From contig URQJ01000024.1 in NCBI GenBank assembly GCA_900549945.1, forward strand, positions 1-16,455: a DNA stretch of 16,455 nt, given 5' to 3'. Shown here piece after piece: positions 6,995-14,228 of this stretch (its first letter is position 1; each line of letters opens with the position of its first letter). Below the pieces are notes generated by a model, which was not told the DNA's origin, ran no database searches, and worked only from the letters and a program-made list of their open reading frames with translations. The stretch is from an uncultured Oscillospiraceae bacterium (GTDB lineage Bacteria; Bacillota; Clostridia; Oscillospirales; Acutalibacteraceae). The position numbers were made by a program, and so were the translations under genes.

Positions 6995-7858
6995 TCAGGC
7001 CTTATCGATGGAACCGAACAGCTCCATCTTCTCCTTGACGGTCGCCTTAATCGCCTCGAAGCCCGGCGCAAGGAGCTTTCTCGGGTCGAAGCCCTTGCCC
7101 TCGAGATCCTTGCCGGCCTCGACATACTTTCTGGTCGCCTCAGCAAACGCAAGCTGGCACTCGGTGTTGACGTTGATCTTGGAAACGCCGAGGGAAATCG
7201 CCGTCTTGATCATGTCCGCCGGGATACCCGTGCCGCCGTGAAGAACGAGCGGCATCGTGCCGGTGAGCTCCTGAATCTTCGCGAGCACGTCAAAGCTCAG
7301 GCCCTTCCAGTTGGCCGGATACTTGCCGTGAATGTTGCCGATACCGGCTGCGAGCATGTCGACGCCGAGATCCGCGATCATCTTGCACTCATTCGGGTCC
7401 GCGACCTCGCCGCTGCCGACGACGCCGTCTTCCTCGCCGCCGATCGCGCCGACTTCAGCCTCAACGGAGATGCCCTTTTCACCCGCGATGCGGATGAGCT
7501 CCTTCGTCTTTTCGATGTTCTCTTCGATCGGGTAGTGCGAACCGTCGAACATGATGGAAGAGAAGCCCGCATCGATGCACGCCAAAGCGCCCTCATAGGA
7601 GCCGTGGTCGAGGTGCAGAGCGACCGGAACCGTGATCTTCAGCGTCTCGAGCATACCGTTGACCATGCCGACAACGGTGTTGTAGCCGCACATATACTTG
7701 CCGGCGCCCTCGGACACACCGAGGATAACCGGAGAATTGTTCTCCTGCGCCGTGAGGAGAATCGCCTTTGTCCATTCGAGGTTATTGATGTTGAACTGAC
7801 CGACGGCATATTTGCCGGCCTTGGCCTTGTCCAGCATTTCCTTTGCCGATACCAACAT
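6995..7858 (-). CDS. fba: Class II fructose-bisphosphate aldolase
   Basis: 287 residues from the ATG at 7858, which has GGAGG 9 bases upstream. Class II aldolases are zinc enzymes of glycolysis and gluconeogenesis that split fructose-1,6-bisphosphate into DHAP and glyceraldehyde-3-phosphate. Visible motifs: VALHLDHG with catalytic Asp84 and zinc ligand His85; MFDGSHYP (103-110); EAEVGAIGGEEDG (133-145); zinc ligands His177 in IGNIHG and His207 in LHGGTG; and NVNTE (229-233), which binds the phosphate. The family also contains tagatose-bisphosphate aldolases (GatY/KbaY), which these motifs alone do not exclude, but the sequence reads like the Firmicute Fba branch. It follows a sugar importer in the same direction but has its own promoter and is separated from it by a hairpin. 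Confidence 0.93.
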   Translation of the reverse strand: MLVSAKEMLDKAKAGKYAVGQFNINNLEWTKAILLTAQENNSPVILGVSEGAGKYMCGYNTVVGMVNGMLETLKITVPVALHLDHGSYEGALACIDAGFSSIMFDGSHYPIEENIEKTKELIRIAGEKGISVEAEVGAIGGEEDGVVGSGEVADPNECKMIADLGVDMLAAGIGNIHGKYPANWKGLSFDVLAKIQELTGTMPLVLHGGTGIPADMIKTAISLGVSKINVNTECQLAFAEATRKYVEAGKDLEGKGFDPRKLLAPGFEAIKATVKEKMELFGSIDKA

Positions 7859-7897
7859 AAGTTTCTGCCTCCATAAAGGAAATTTTTTGTCCCTTTT

Positions 7898-7926
7898 ATT
7901 ATAGATGAATCCGCGAAAAAAATCAA
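7898..7926 (-). promoter_or_regulatory. fba promoter
   Basis: On the minus strand, the -35 box TTGATT (7926-7921) and a perfect -10 TATAAT (7903-7898) have a 17-base spacer containing an A/T run. The leader is about 33 bases before the ATG. Confidence 0.8.
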
Positions 7927-7930
7927 GCCT

Positions 7931-7961
7931 ATTTCGAAATATCGCATATTTCCCGGGAAAT
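7931..7961. promoter_or_regulatory. Two adjacent palindromes upstream of the fba promoter
   Basis: ATTTCGAAAT (7931-7940) and ATTTCCCGGGAAAT (7948-7961) are both perfect palindromes, 7 bases apart, and sit immediately upstream of the fba -35 box. The two half-sites share ATTTC. The position suits an operator or activator site; no binding protein can be named. Confidence 0.45.
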
Positions 7962-7970
7962 GCGCGAAGC

Positions 7971-8005
7971 AAAGGCCGCGGCGAAGCCCCTGCCCCGCCG
8001 CGGCC
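7971..8005 (-). terminator. Hairpin terminator after the sugar ABC permease gene
   Basis: A perfect 10-bp GC stem, GGCCGCGGCG (7974-7983) with CGCCGCGGCC (7996-8005), has a 12-base loop. On the minus strand it is followed by TTTGCTTC, a short weak U-tract, so termination may be partial and some transcripts may read into fba. Confidence 0.6.
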
Positions 8006-8011
8006 CGAGAT

Positions 8012-9052
8012 TCAATTATCCGAGGATTTGCGCTGCAAAAGCACTGCGGCGATGATGATTGCTCCCTTGAACGCCTCGCGCAGGAACGGGTCCACGCCGA
8101 GCAGGTTCAGCAGGTTATTCATCACAGCGATGATCAGCATGCCGAACACGGTGCCCACCACCGAGCCTTTGCCGCCGGACATGCTCGTACCGCCCACGAT
8201 GACCGCGGCGATTGCATCGAGCTCGTAGCCGTTGCCGGCATTTGCCGGGTCCATCGCGCCGATGCGCGAAACCTGCAAAAGCGCTGCGACCGCGACGACG
8301 GCGCCCATCAACGCATAAACGCCGAGCTTGACGCGGTTGACGTTGATGCCGGAGAGCCGCGTCGTCTTTTCATTCGAGCCGACCGCAAACACGTGGCGGC
8401 CGAAAACGGTTTTCTTCGAGACGATGTACAGAATCACTGCGAGCAGCAGCCAGTAGAAAACCGGCATCAGCATCTGCCCGCCGATCTTGACGCTCGCGAT
8501 CTGGAGGAAATCGCTCGGCACCTTCGGTGAATTCGTCTGCATGAAATACTGCGTCACGCTGCGCAGGATCTTCATCGCGCCGAGCGTGGCGATAAACGGC
8601 GGAATACGGCCCGCCGTGACCAGAACGCCGTTGAACGCGCCGAGCAGCGTGCCGGCCGCGACCGCGATCAAAATCGTCAGGATATATGCTGGCACGCCGG
8701 TGATGCCGATCGTGCCGAGCAGGCCGCCGGTCGTCGCATCCATCAGGCACATCGCGATCGCGCCGACCGCGACGAGCGTGGAGCCGACCGCAAGGTCGAT
8801 GCCGCCCGAGATGATGACGAATGTCATGCCGAGCGCGATGATGCCGACGCTCGAGTTATTGCGCAGGATATTGAGCCAGTTGCGCGTCCACGCCGAAAAC
8901 CACTCCCCGAAGCTCGCGTAATCGAAGCCGAGCGCGACCGTCTGGAGGACGACCATAACGATCAGGGCGATGCCCGTAGAGAAAAGCGCGTTGTTTTTCC
9001 AGTTATTGCGCAGCCACGCGCCGAAATTCCTGTTCTTCGTTTTTTCGTTCAT
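8012..9052 (-). CDS. Sugar ABC importer permease (RbsC-like)
   Basis: 346 residues and strongly hydrophobic, with about eight to ten membrane segments; of the BPD_transp_2 family that forms the channel of ribose/galactose/xylose-type importers. A cytoplasmic N-terminal stretch (WLRNNWKNNALF) leads to the first helix. Family-typical motifs include GMTFVIISGGIDLAVGS (residues about 76-92), FIATLGAMKI, and the cytoplasmic ATPase-coupling loop FGRHVFAVGSNEKTTRLSGINV. Near the end GGTSMSGGKGSVVGT is also typical. Its ATG shares one base with the TAA stop of the ATPase gene (TAATG), so the two are translationally coupled. The substrate cannot be read from the sequence. Last gene of the binding protein-ATPase-permease operon. 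Confidence 0.93.
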   Translation of the reverse strand: MNEKTKNRNFGAWLRNNWKNNALFSTGIALIVMVVLQTVALGFDYASFGEWFSAWTRNWLNILRNNSSVGIIALGMTFVIISGGIDLAVGSTLVAVGAIAMCLMDATTGGLLGTIGITGVPAYILTILIAVAAGTLLGAFNGVLVTAGRIPPFIATLGAMKILRSVTQYFMQTNSPKVPSDFLQIASVKIGGQMLMPVFYWLLLAVILYIVSKKTVFGRHVFAVGSNEKTTRLSGINVNRVKLGVYALMGAVVAVAALLQVSRIGAMDPANAGNGYELDAIAAVIVGGTSMSGGKGSVVGTVFGMLIIAVMNNLLNLLGVDPFLREAFKGAIIIAAVLLQRKSSDN

Positions 9053-10536
9053 TATACCTGTCCCCCTGTTGCAAGACGCATGATCGCCTGCTCATTCATT
9101 TCATCCCCGACGAGTTCGCCGCACACGCTGCCGTGGAACATCACGAGCGTGCGGTCGCACACGCGGATGATCTCCTGCGCCTCGCTCGAAAGCACCACGA
9201 CGGCGACGCCCGCCTCCGCCAGCTTCAGGATGATGTCGTAAATCTCTTCCTTCGCGCCGACGTCCACGCCCTGCGTCGGGTTGTCGAACACGAGGACGCG
9301 CGGATTCGCCGTCAGCCATTTCGCAAGCACGACCTTCTGCTGATTGCCGCCGGAAAGGCTGCCGATCCGGTCGCTCAGCGCGCCGAGCTTGATGTGCAGG
9401 TCCTGCCGCTGGCGCGCAAAGCCGCTTTCAATCTTCTTTTTATCCAGCAGGCCGAATCTCCTGTCGCGCGGCCACGTGACGATCGAGCCGTTTTCGAGGA
9501 TGCTCATATCCTTGATAATGCCGTTTTCCTTGCGGTTGCGCGGCACGTAGCCGATGCCGGCTTTGAGCGCCTGCACCGTGCTGCGGATATGCACCGGGCT
9601 GCCGGAAATGGAGAGCGTGCCGGTCATCCCGCGCATGGCGCCGAAGATCGCCTGAAACAGCTCGCTGCGCCCGTCGCCGAGCAGGCCCGTGAAGCCGAGC
9701 ACCTCGCCCGCCCGCACCGAGAAGCTGACGTTTCGGAACACCGGCTCCAGCGTCAGCCCTTCACCGCCGAGAACAGCCGCCCCCATTTCCCGCGCCTTGC
9801 GCAGCGACTGCGTGCGTACCTCATGGCCGACCATGTCGCGCGCGAGCCCGTCGACCGAGGTTTCCTCGATGCTGCCGGCAGACACCATGCTGCCGTCGCG
9901 CAGCACGGTAAACCGCGTGCAGATCTCCATGACCTCCCGCAGCTTATGCGAGATAAAGACGATGCCGACCCCGCTGCTTTTCAGCGTCCGCATCATATCA
10001 AAAACACGCTCGACCTCCGGCTCCGTCAAGGAGGTCGTCGGCTCGTCCATGATGATGATCGAGGCCTCCATCAAAAGCGCGCGGGCGATCTCGACGATCT
10101 GCTTGTAGGAGGCGTCCAGCTCGCGCACCATTGTGCGCGGGTCGAGGTCGAGATCCATGCGCGCAAAAATCTCCTGCGTGCGCGCAATCATCTGCCGGGC
10201 ATCCAAGAGGCCGCTTTTTTTCCGAAGCTCGCGGCCGATAAACATGTTCTCGTAAATCGCAAGATCGTTGACGAGATTCAGCTCCTGATGGATGAAGGCG
10301 ATGCCATGGCGGAGCGAATCCGCCGGCGTCTGAAAGCGGACGGCCTCCCCGTCGAGAAAAATTTCGCCGCGGTCGGCATGGTGCACGCCGCCCAGAATAT
10401 TCATCAGCGTCGATTTGCCCGCGCCGTTCTCGCCGAGCAGCGCGCAGATTTCGCCGCCCTTGAGCGTGAAATCTACATTGCGCAAAACATCGTTTGCGCC
10501 GAAGGATTTGTAAATCCCTTTCATTTCAAGTGTCAT
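9052..10536 (-). CDS. Sugar ABC importer ATPase with two fused nucleotide domains (RbsA/MglA-like)
   Basis: 494 residues. Domain 1 has Walker A GENGAGKST (35-43), a Q-loop IHQELN, and Walker B IIIMDEP (160-166), but its signature is LDASY (140-144) where LSxGQ is usual. Domain 2 has a non-binding Walker A position (GLLGDGRS, 284-291), a good signature LSGGN (394-398), and Walker B ending FDN (417-419), so the catalytic Glu is Asn419. Degenerate second Walker A motifs are normal for this importer class. The good parts combine into one composite ATP site and the defective parts into the other. The ATG at 10536 is preferred because the protein then begins with the usual LEMKGIYKSF; a GTG at 10548 is possible because AAAGGG is nearer to it. 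Coupled to the permease by a TAATG overlap. Confidence 0.92.
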   Translation of the reverse strand: MTLEMKGIYKSFGANDVLRNVDFTLKGGEICALLGENGAGKSTLMNILGGVHHADRGEIFLDGEAVRFQTPADSLRHGIAFIHQELNLVNDLAIYENMFIGRELRKKSGLLDARQMIARTQEIFARMDLDLDPRTMVRELDASYKQIVEIARALLMEASIIIMDEPTTSLTEPEVERVFDMMRTLKSSGVGIVFISHKLREVMEICTRFTVLRDGSMVSAGSIEETSVDGLARDMVGHEVRTQSLRKAREMGAAVLGGEGLTLEPVFRNVSFSVRAGEVLGFTGLLGDGRSELFQAIFGAMRGMTGTLSISGSPVHIRSTVQALKAGIGYVPRNRKENGIIKDMSILENGSIVTWPRDRRFGLLDKKKIESGFARQRQDLHIKLGALSDRIGSLSGGNQQKVVLAKWLTANPRVLVFDNPTQGVDVGAKEEIYDIILKLAEAGVAVVVLSSEAQEIIRVCDRTLVMFHGSVCGELVGDEMNEQAIMRLATGGQV

Positions 10537-10581
10537 ATCGACGACCACTTCCCTTTCGCGAGGTTGTTTCTGCCCTTCGAC

Positions 10582-10616
10582 AAAAGGGGTTGCTGCTCTC
10601 GCAACAACCCCTTTTT
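10582..10616 (-). terminator. Internal hairpin between binding-protein and ATPase genes
   Basis: The arms AAAAGGGGTTG (10582-10592) and CAACCCCTTTT (10605-10615) form an 11-bp stem with a 12-base loop. On the minus strand TTTTG follows. Lying between the first and second genes of the importer operon, it should end or protect part of the transcripts, so that the binding protein is made in excess of the ATPase and permease, as is common in such operons. Confidence 0.8.
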
Positions 10617-10629
10617 CAATCCGTTCGGA

Positions 10630-11676
10630 TCAATAGACCGTATTGTTCGGGTCGATATACTCGTCGCAGTTGTCTCTGTCGACAACGGTCGTCGGGATGA
10701 TCTTAACCGGCTCGACCTCATCGCCGTTCAGGATGGAAACCGCCATATCGACGGCATCCTGCACCATCAGCGGGCTGTAGAGGGAGGACTCGATCCAGAT
10801 GTTCTCGTTATCCTTCATCATGTTGAAGTATTCCTGACATCCGCCGCCGCCCGTAACGACCTTGATGTCGGTTCTGCCGGCCTCTTCAATGGCCTGAAGA
10901 ACACCGATAGAGGTCTCGTCGTCCATCGAATAGACGGCGTCGATCTTATCGTGCTTCGTCAGGATGTCCGCGAAGTCGGCGAGGCCGTCCTCACGCGTGA
11001 ACTTCGTCGCATACGTCTCGACCGTCATATCCGGCGCGATCTCGGCAATCGTTTCCTCGAAGCCCTTCTTGCGCAGCTCCGCAACGGAGCCGGACGTCGG
11101 AACGTCGAGCACAATGACGGTGCCCTCGGTGCCGATCTTATCGACGATGTACTTCGCGCCCTCAACGCCCATCGACTCGTTGTCGCCGGACACGCGGTAC
11201 ACGCCGTCCGCCGCGATCTCGATGTCGAAGTTCACGACGACGATGCCTTCGTCAATCGCCTGCTGGATCGGAACCTCCATGCCTTCCCACTGCGGGTAAG
11301 CGACGATCGCCTCCGCGCCCCAAGACTTAAGGTCGTCGAGCTGTGTGGTCATTTCCTCCGCATTGTTGCTCGTATAGAACTTATACTCGATCTTGCCCTC
11401 GCTCTGCAGCTCCTCGCAGCGCTGCTCGGCGTTGTACGCAACGCCCGCAACCCAGCCGTGCGTGACCGCCGGGGCGAGAATGCCGATCTTTCTAACCTCG
11501 CCCGCCGGCTCAGCCGAGGACTCGGAAGCCTCAGAGGATTCTTCTGCGACAGAAGAATCCTGCGCGCTTTCGGACGGCTCGCTGGACGACGGAGACGACG
11601 TTTCGCCGTTGCCGCAGGCCGCGAAAGCCACACAGATCAGCGCCAGAGCAAGAATGATGCTCAGTACCTTTTTCAT
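10630..11676 (-). CDS. Sugar ABC importer substrate-binding lipoprotein (RbsB-like)
   Basis: 348 residues. The N-terminus is a lipoprotein signal with lipobox FAAC, so Cys21 is the lipid anchor. Residues 22-60 are a Ser/Glu-rich linker, and the rest is a periplasmic-binding-protein type I fold of the Peripla_BP_4 class: KIGILAPAVTHGWVAGVAYNAE, then AEAIVAYPQWEGMEVPIQQAIDEGIVVVNFD, VSGDNESMGVEGAKYI and VYSMDDETSIGVLQAIEEAG. This fold captures mono- or disaccharides, sugar alcohols or autoinducer-2-like ligands; the ligand here cannot be told. The ATG at 11676 has GGAGG about 9 bases upstream. First gene of the importer operon, followed by a hairpin before the ATPase gene. Confidence 0.93.
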   Translation of the reverse strand: MKKVLSIILALALICVAFAACGNGETSSPSSSEPSESAQDSSVAEESSEASESSAEPAGEVRKIGILAPAVTHGWVAGVAYNAEQRCEELQSEGKIEYKFYTSNNAEEMTTQLDDLKSWGAEAIVAYPQWEGMEVPIQQAIDEGIVVVNFDIEIAADGVYRVSGDNESMGVEGAKYIVDKIGTEGTVIVLDVPTSGSVAELRKKGFEETIAEIAPDMTVETYATKFTREDGLADFADILTKHDKIDAVYSMDDETSIGVLQAIEEAGRTDIKVVTGGGGCQEYFNMMKDNENIWIESSLYSPLMVQDAVDMAVSILNGDEVEPVKIIPTTVVDRDNCDEYIDPNNTVY

Positions 11677-11726
11677 GACTTTTTTCCTCCTGTATCCGCG
11701 ATTACCCGCAGATAATCTGAAATAAA

Positions 11727-11756
11727 TTTGTAACGGCCTTGTGAATAAATTGTTAA
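11727..11756 (-). promoter_or_regulatory. Probable promoter of the sugar importer operon
   Basis: On the minus strand, TTAACA (11756-11751) and TACAAA (11732-11727) are 18 bases apart. The -10 is weak, suggesting that activation is needed. A near-palindrome CAGAT-A-ATCTG (11709-11719) lies at or just after the expected transcription start and could be an operator. Confidence 0.45.
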
Positions 11757-11928
11757 GCCGTTCATATATTCTGTATTTTACTCTTTCCCCCCTCCTTTGT
11801 CAATCTCTTTTTCGGATTTCACCTCCGTTTTTGCGGCAAAAATTTCCCGTTGTCCGTCCGCCTGCCGCTGCCCGCGGAAAAGCCGTTTTCTCCGCGGAAG
11901 CGCCGTGCGCCGCCCGCTTCCCGCACGC
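11757..11928. other. Intergenic region with two inverted repeats, no gene seen
   Basis: Between the importer promoter and the terminator of the lipoprotein operon I find no credible gene; open frames here run antisense into the lipoprotein gene and lack ribosome sites. It holds a symmetrical TTTTTGC-G-GCAAAAA (11828-11842) and a hairpin with CCGCGG arms (11872-11877 and 11892-11897) extended by AAAA/TTTT pairing. The first could be a regulator site for the importer operon, about 70 bases upstream of its -35. Confidence 0.5.
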
Positions 11929-11957
11929 AAAGGGAGACCGGCGTCTGCCGGCCTCCC
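11929..11957 (-). terminator. Terminator of the ABC/lipoprotein operon
   Basis: On the minus strand GGGAGGCCGGC, an AGAC loop, and GCCGGTCTCCC form an 11-bp stem with one G-U pair, followed by TTTGCG. The stem is very strong and the U-tract short. It lies about 40 bases after the lipoprotein stop. Confidence 0.65.
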
Positions 11958-11994
11958 GCCTGTCTCCTCTTCCTTTATGCCGGGCATGCCGGCA

Positions 11995-12657
11995 TCACCC
12001 GGCAAAGCGGATGTTCACGTCCCCGTTGTTCGCTGATACTGCGAGCTGTTTCGGCCCGCCGTCCGCCTCTGCGGGCAGCGTGCTCTCGCCCTTCTTGACG
12101 GCGCAGGTCACCGCGTAGTCGCTCTGGCTGCCCGCCGCCGTGCCGCTGATGCCGCCGTTCTTCACCTGCAAATCGAGCTTTTCCTCCACATCGAGGCAGT
12201 CGAACTGAATATCGCCGCCGTTCACGGAGACGGTGATCCGCCCCGCTGAGAAATCGGAGAAAGTGACGTTCTCATTCGTTGTGGAAAGCGCGAGCGCGGA
12301 GAGCTGCGCCTGCGGGAGCCGCAGCGTGATCTTCCGGCTGCCGGCCGCAGCCTTACCGCCGATGTAATCCGTCCAGCTCTTATCGCTCGCGGCCGTCATC
12401 TCCAGCACGCCGTCCTCCGAAACGCCGATTTCATAGTATTCCTTGCTGTTCTCCGCGCAGCCGATGTGGATCTGCCCGTCCTCCGACGCAGAGACCTCGA
12501 TGCTTCTGTCTCGCACGTCCAAGCGGACCTCCCGCACCTGCTCCGCCTGCGCCGTGTACGTTTTCTCCTCGAACGGCTCCCTTTCGCCGGCGCCGCAGCC
12601 CGTCAGCACCGCGGCGCCGAGCAGCGCGCACAGCGCGAGCCAACTTATCTTTTTCAT
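11995..12657 (-). CDS. DUF4097-like surface lipoprotein
   Basis: 220 residues from the ATG at 12657, which has AAGGAGG 5-6 bases upstream. A much longer open frame continues upstream to 12984 but overlaps the permease gene antiparallel to its codon use and has no start signal. Signal peptide with lipobox LTGC puts the lipid on Cys21. The rest is a repeating beta-strand pattern ending LQVKNGGISGTAAGSQSDY, then GESTLP and LAVSANNGDVNIRF; this DY/NNGD pattern is typical of DUF4097 adhesin-like beta-sheet domains. The protein would sit on the outer face of the membrane. It is the last gene of an operon with an ABC ATPase and a permease under MerR control, so it probably works with that transporter or protects the envelope. 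The role is inferred. Confidence 0.85.
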   Translation of the reverse strand: MKKISWLALCALLGAAVLTGCGAGEREPFEEKTYTAQAEQVREVRLDVRDRSIEVSASEDGQIHIGCAENSKEYYEIGVSEDGVLEMTAASDKSWTDYIGGKAAAGSRKITLRLPQAQLSALALSTTNENVTFSDFSAGRITVSVNGGDIQFDCLDVEEKLDLQVKNGGISGTAAGSQSDYAVTCAVKKGESTLPAEADGGPKQLAVSANNGDVNIRFAG

Positions 12658-12674
12658 AACAGCCTCCTTAAAAA

Positions 12675-13317
12675 TCAAAGCGTTTTTCTTTTCAGTACGG
12701 CAATGCCGGCGGCGGCAAACGCAGCGCTGAGCGCCGCGCAGACCGCTATGTGCAGCAGCGCCGAGGAATTGAACATGATGATGCCGAAGAACCCGGCGAG
12801 CACGCGGCGCAAAGGCTCGATCGGCGTGAACACGCAGATGACCGCCGCGAGGAGGCCGTCCGCAAGCCAGCCGTACCAGTAGGGCTGCGCCAATAGCAGC
12901 GCGTGCAGAAACACCATGACGAGAAAGAGAAACAGCGCCTGCTGCAAAAACGCCGCTGCAGCGCCGTTTTCCGTCCAGCCGCACAGCCCCATCATGTTGA
13001 CGACCGTCTGCGCTTTATTGAGCGGGTCTACCGCATAACAGAACACGGAATTGACCGCGGAGACGAGCAGCGCCAGCGCGCCGTAGGCCATCAGGCTCCC
13101 CGCGCAGTAATCCCGCTTGTCGGCGCCGAGGTGCATCAGCTTCGCGCAGTCGTAAAACACGAAGAAAAACGGCGAGAAGCCACGTGTAATTTCCATTGCT
13201 CAGCGCAATTTCCGAATCGCCCGAGGTCGTCGCGCAGAGGACGACAGCCGCCGTAACGATAAAGCTGATCCGGTTGCTCGAAAGCTCCCGCCGCATAACG
13301 GTAAAAGCTGCTTTCAT
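12675..13317 (-). pseudogene. ABC-2-type permease interrupted by a one-base frameshift
   Basis: The reading frame from the ATG at 13317 gives MKAAFTVMRRELSSNRISF, a membrane helix and NYTWLLAVF, then turns into arginine-rich nonsense. The sensible sequence continues one frame over as FFVFYDCAKLMHLGADKR and runs through about five more membrane helices to KRKTL at 12675. The switch falls at a run of five A on the plus strand (13165-13169; TTTTT in the gene). Removing one T gives a smooth 213-residue protein. The total length of 643 bases is 3n+1. The ATG overlaps the ATPase stop as ATGA. It may be a true mutation, phase variation in the short homopolymer, programmed +1 shifting, or a sequencing error. 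A restart at the ATG at 13196 would lack the first helix. Confidence 0.85.
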
Positions 13318-14165
13318 TTTCGGACCCCTCCTTTATGCCCCACCATCTGAATGAAGAAATCCTGCAGGGAGAGCGGGGTGATCTCGAGGGAGCTTTCCGC
13401 CTGCGGCGGCGCGTCGAAGATGCAGCGCGTCACAAGCCCGCCGACGTTTTCCTCGCCGATCACATGAAGGCCCTGCGTCGCGGCGGCCACGTCCCGTTTC
13501 AGGCCGCTGACGCTCCACGCCTTTTCCTCCACCGCCTGAAGCGTATCGAAAAAGCGGATACTGCCGCGGTCGATAATAATGAGCTTTTGAATGGTTTTCG
13601 CGATTTCCTCGATGATATGCGTGGAGACTAGGATGACCCGCGGGTGCCGCCGGAAGCTCTCCGCCAGCATGTCGTAAAATTCGACGCGCATGATCGCGTC
13701 GAAGCCGAGGACCGGCTCATCCAGAAGAATCACCCGCTTGTTGCTTGAAAGGCAGACGATCGTGGAAACCATCGTTTTCATGCCGAGCGAAAGGTGGCTG
13801 AATTTTTTCTTTCCGTCCAGCTCAAAGCGGTCCATTATTTCAAAGGCGAAGTCGAAATCAAATTCCGGGTTCAGCTCTCCGGCGATGCGCAGCAGCCTGC
13901 GCACCGGCAGGTTGAAATGCTTTGCAAAGTTTTCGATGTAGCTCACGCCCGTATCCATGGCCGCCGTGCTGACGGCCCTGCCATCCACGAGGATCTTCCC
14001 CTCGGAAATATTCTGATACCCGGCGATCGACTTGAGCAGCGTCGTCTTGCCCGCGCCGTTGCGCCCGAGCAGGCAGTATATGCCCGGCGCGTCGATCGTC
14101 ATGGAAATGCTGCGAAGCACCGGCGTCTGCCGGTAGCGCTTCGTTACCCCGATCAGCTCGATCAT
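13314..14165 (-). CDS. ABC transporter ATPase (exporter-type, YtrB/BcrA-like)
   Basis: 283 residues. Walker A is GRNGAGKTT (34-42), signature LSLGM (125-129), Walker B VILLDE (145-150), and H-switch His183 in STH. The Q-loop position carries Glu (SYIEN), as seen in some exporter ATPases. The last 80 residues after the ATPase core (from about 205) form an extra domain without a motif I know. Proteins of this kind pair with a small membrane permease, here the next gene, and in Firmicutes often handle antibiotics, bacteriocins or envelope stress. The ATG at 14165 has AGGAGG 7 bases upstream. First gene of the operon, under a MerR-type promoter. Confidence 0.92.
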   Translation of the reverse strand: MIELIGVTKRYRQTPVLRSISMTIDAPGIYCLLGRNGAGKTTLLKSIAGYQNISEGKILVDGRAVSTAAMDTGVSYIENFAKHFNLPVRRLLRIAGELNPEFDFDFAFEIMDRFELDGKKKFSHLSLGMKTMVSTIVCLSSNKRVILLDEPVLGFDAIMRVEFYDMLAESFRRHPRVILVSTHIIEEIAKTIQKLIIIDRGSIRFFDTLQAVEEKAWSVSGLKRDVAAATQGLHVIGEENVGGLVTRCIFDAPPQAESSLEITPLSLQDFFIQMVGHKGGVRK

Positions 14166-14197
14166 CTGTATCCCTCCTAACGCGCCGCAGCGCGCCG

Positions 14198-14226
14198 TTG
14201 ATTTTTCGGTTTTCCTGTGCTATAAT
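14198..14226 (+). promoter_or_regulatory. Promoter of the MerR-family gene
   Basis: The -35 box TTGATT (14198-14203) and a perfect -10 TATAAT (14221-14226) have a 17-base spacer. Its start point, near 14233, falls just before the operator palindrome at 14236, so MerR bound there should repress its own gene. It overlaps the opposing ABC-operon promoter head to head. Confidence 0.8.
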
Positions 14227-14228
14227 GT

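Noticed and set aside
9133..11715. An 860-codon open frame on the plus strand opposite the sugar importer genes
   Set aside because: It is antisense to three well-recognised genes, has no ribosome site, crosses their terminator and promoter, and its His/Arg/Asp/Leu-rich composition is what GC-rich third positions of the real genes produce.
11741..12118. Plus-strand frame of 125 codons in the importer/lipoprotein gap
   Set aside because: No ribosome site or promoter, low-complexity Pro/Arg/Ser content, and it runs antisense into the lipoprotein gene.
12658..12984. Upstream extension of the lipoprotein reading frame
   Set aside because: It overlaps the permease gene out of frame; the lipoprotein signal peptide and AAGGAGG site fix the start at 12657.
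12675..13196. Independent short permease gene starting at the ATG at 13196
   Set aside because: The ATG lies within the coding sequence of the first half, has no ribosome site, and the product would lack the first helix; a frameshifted single gene explains both frames better.
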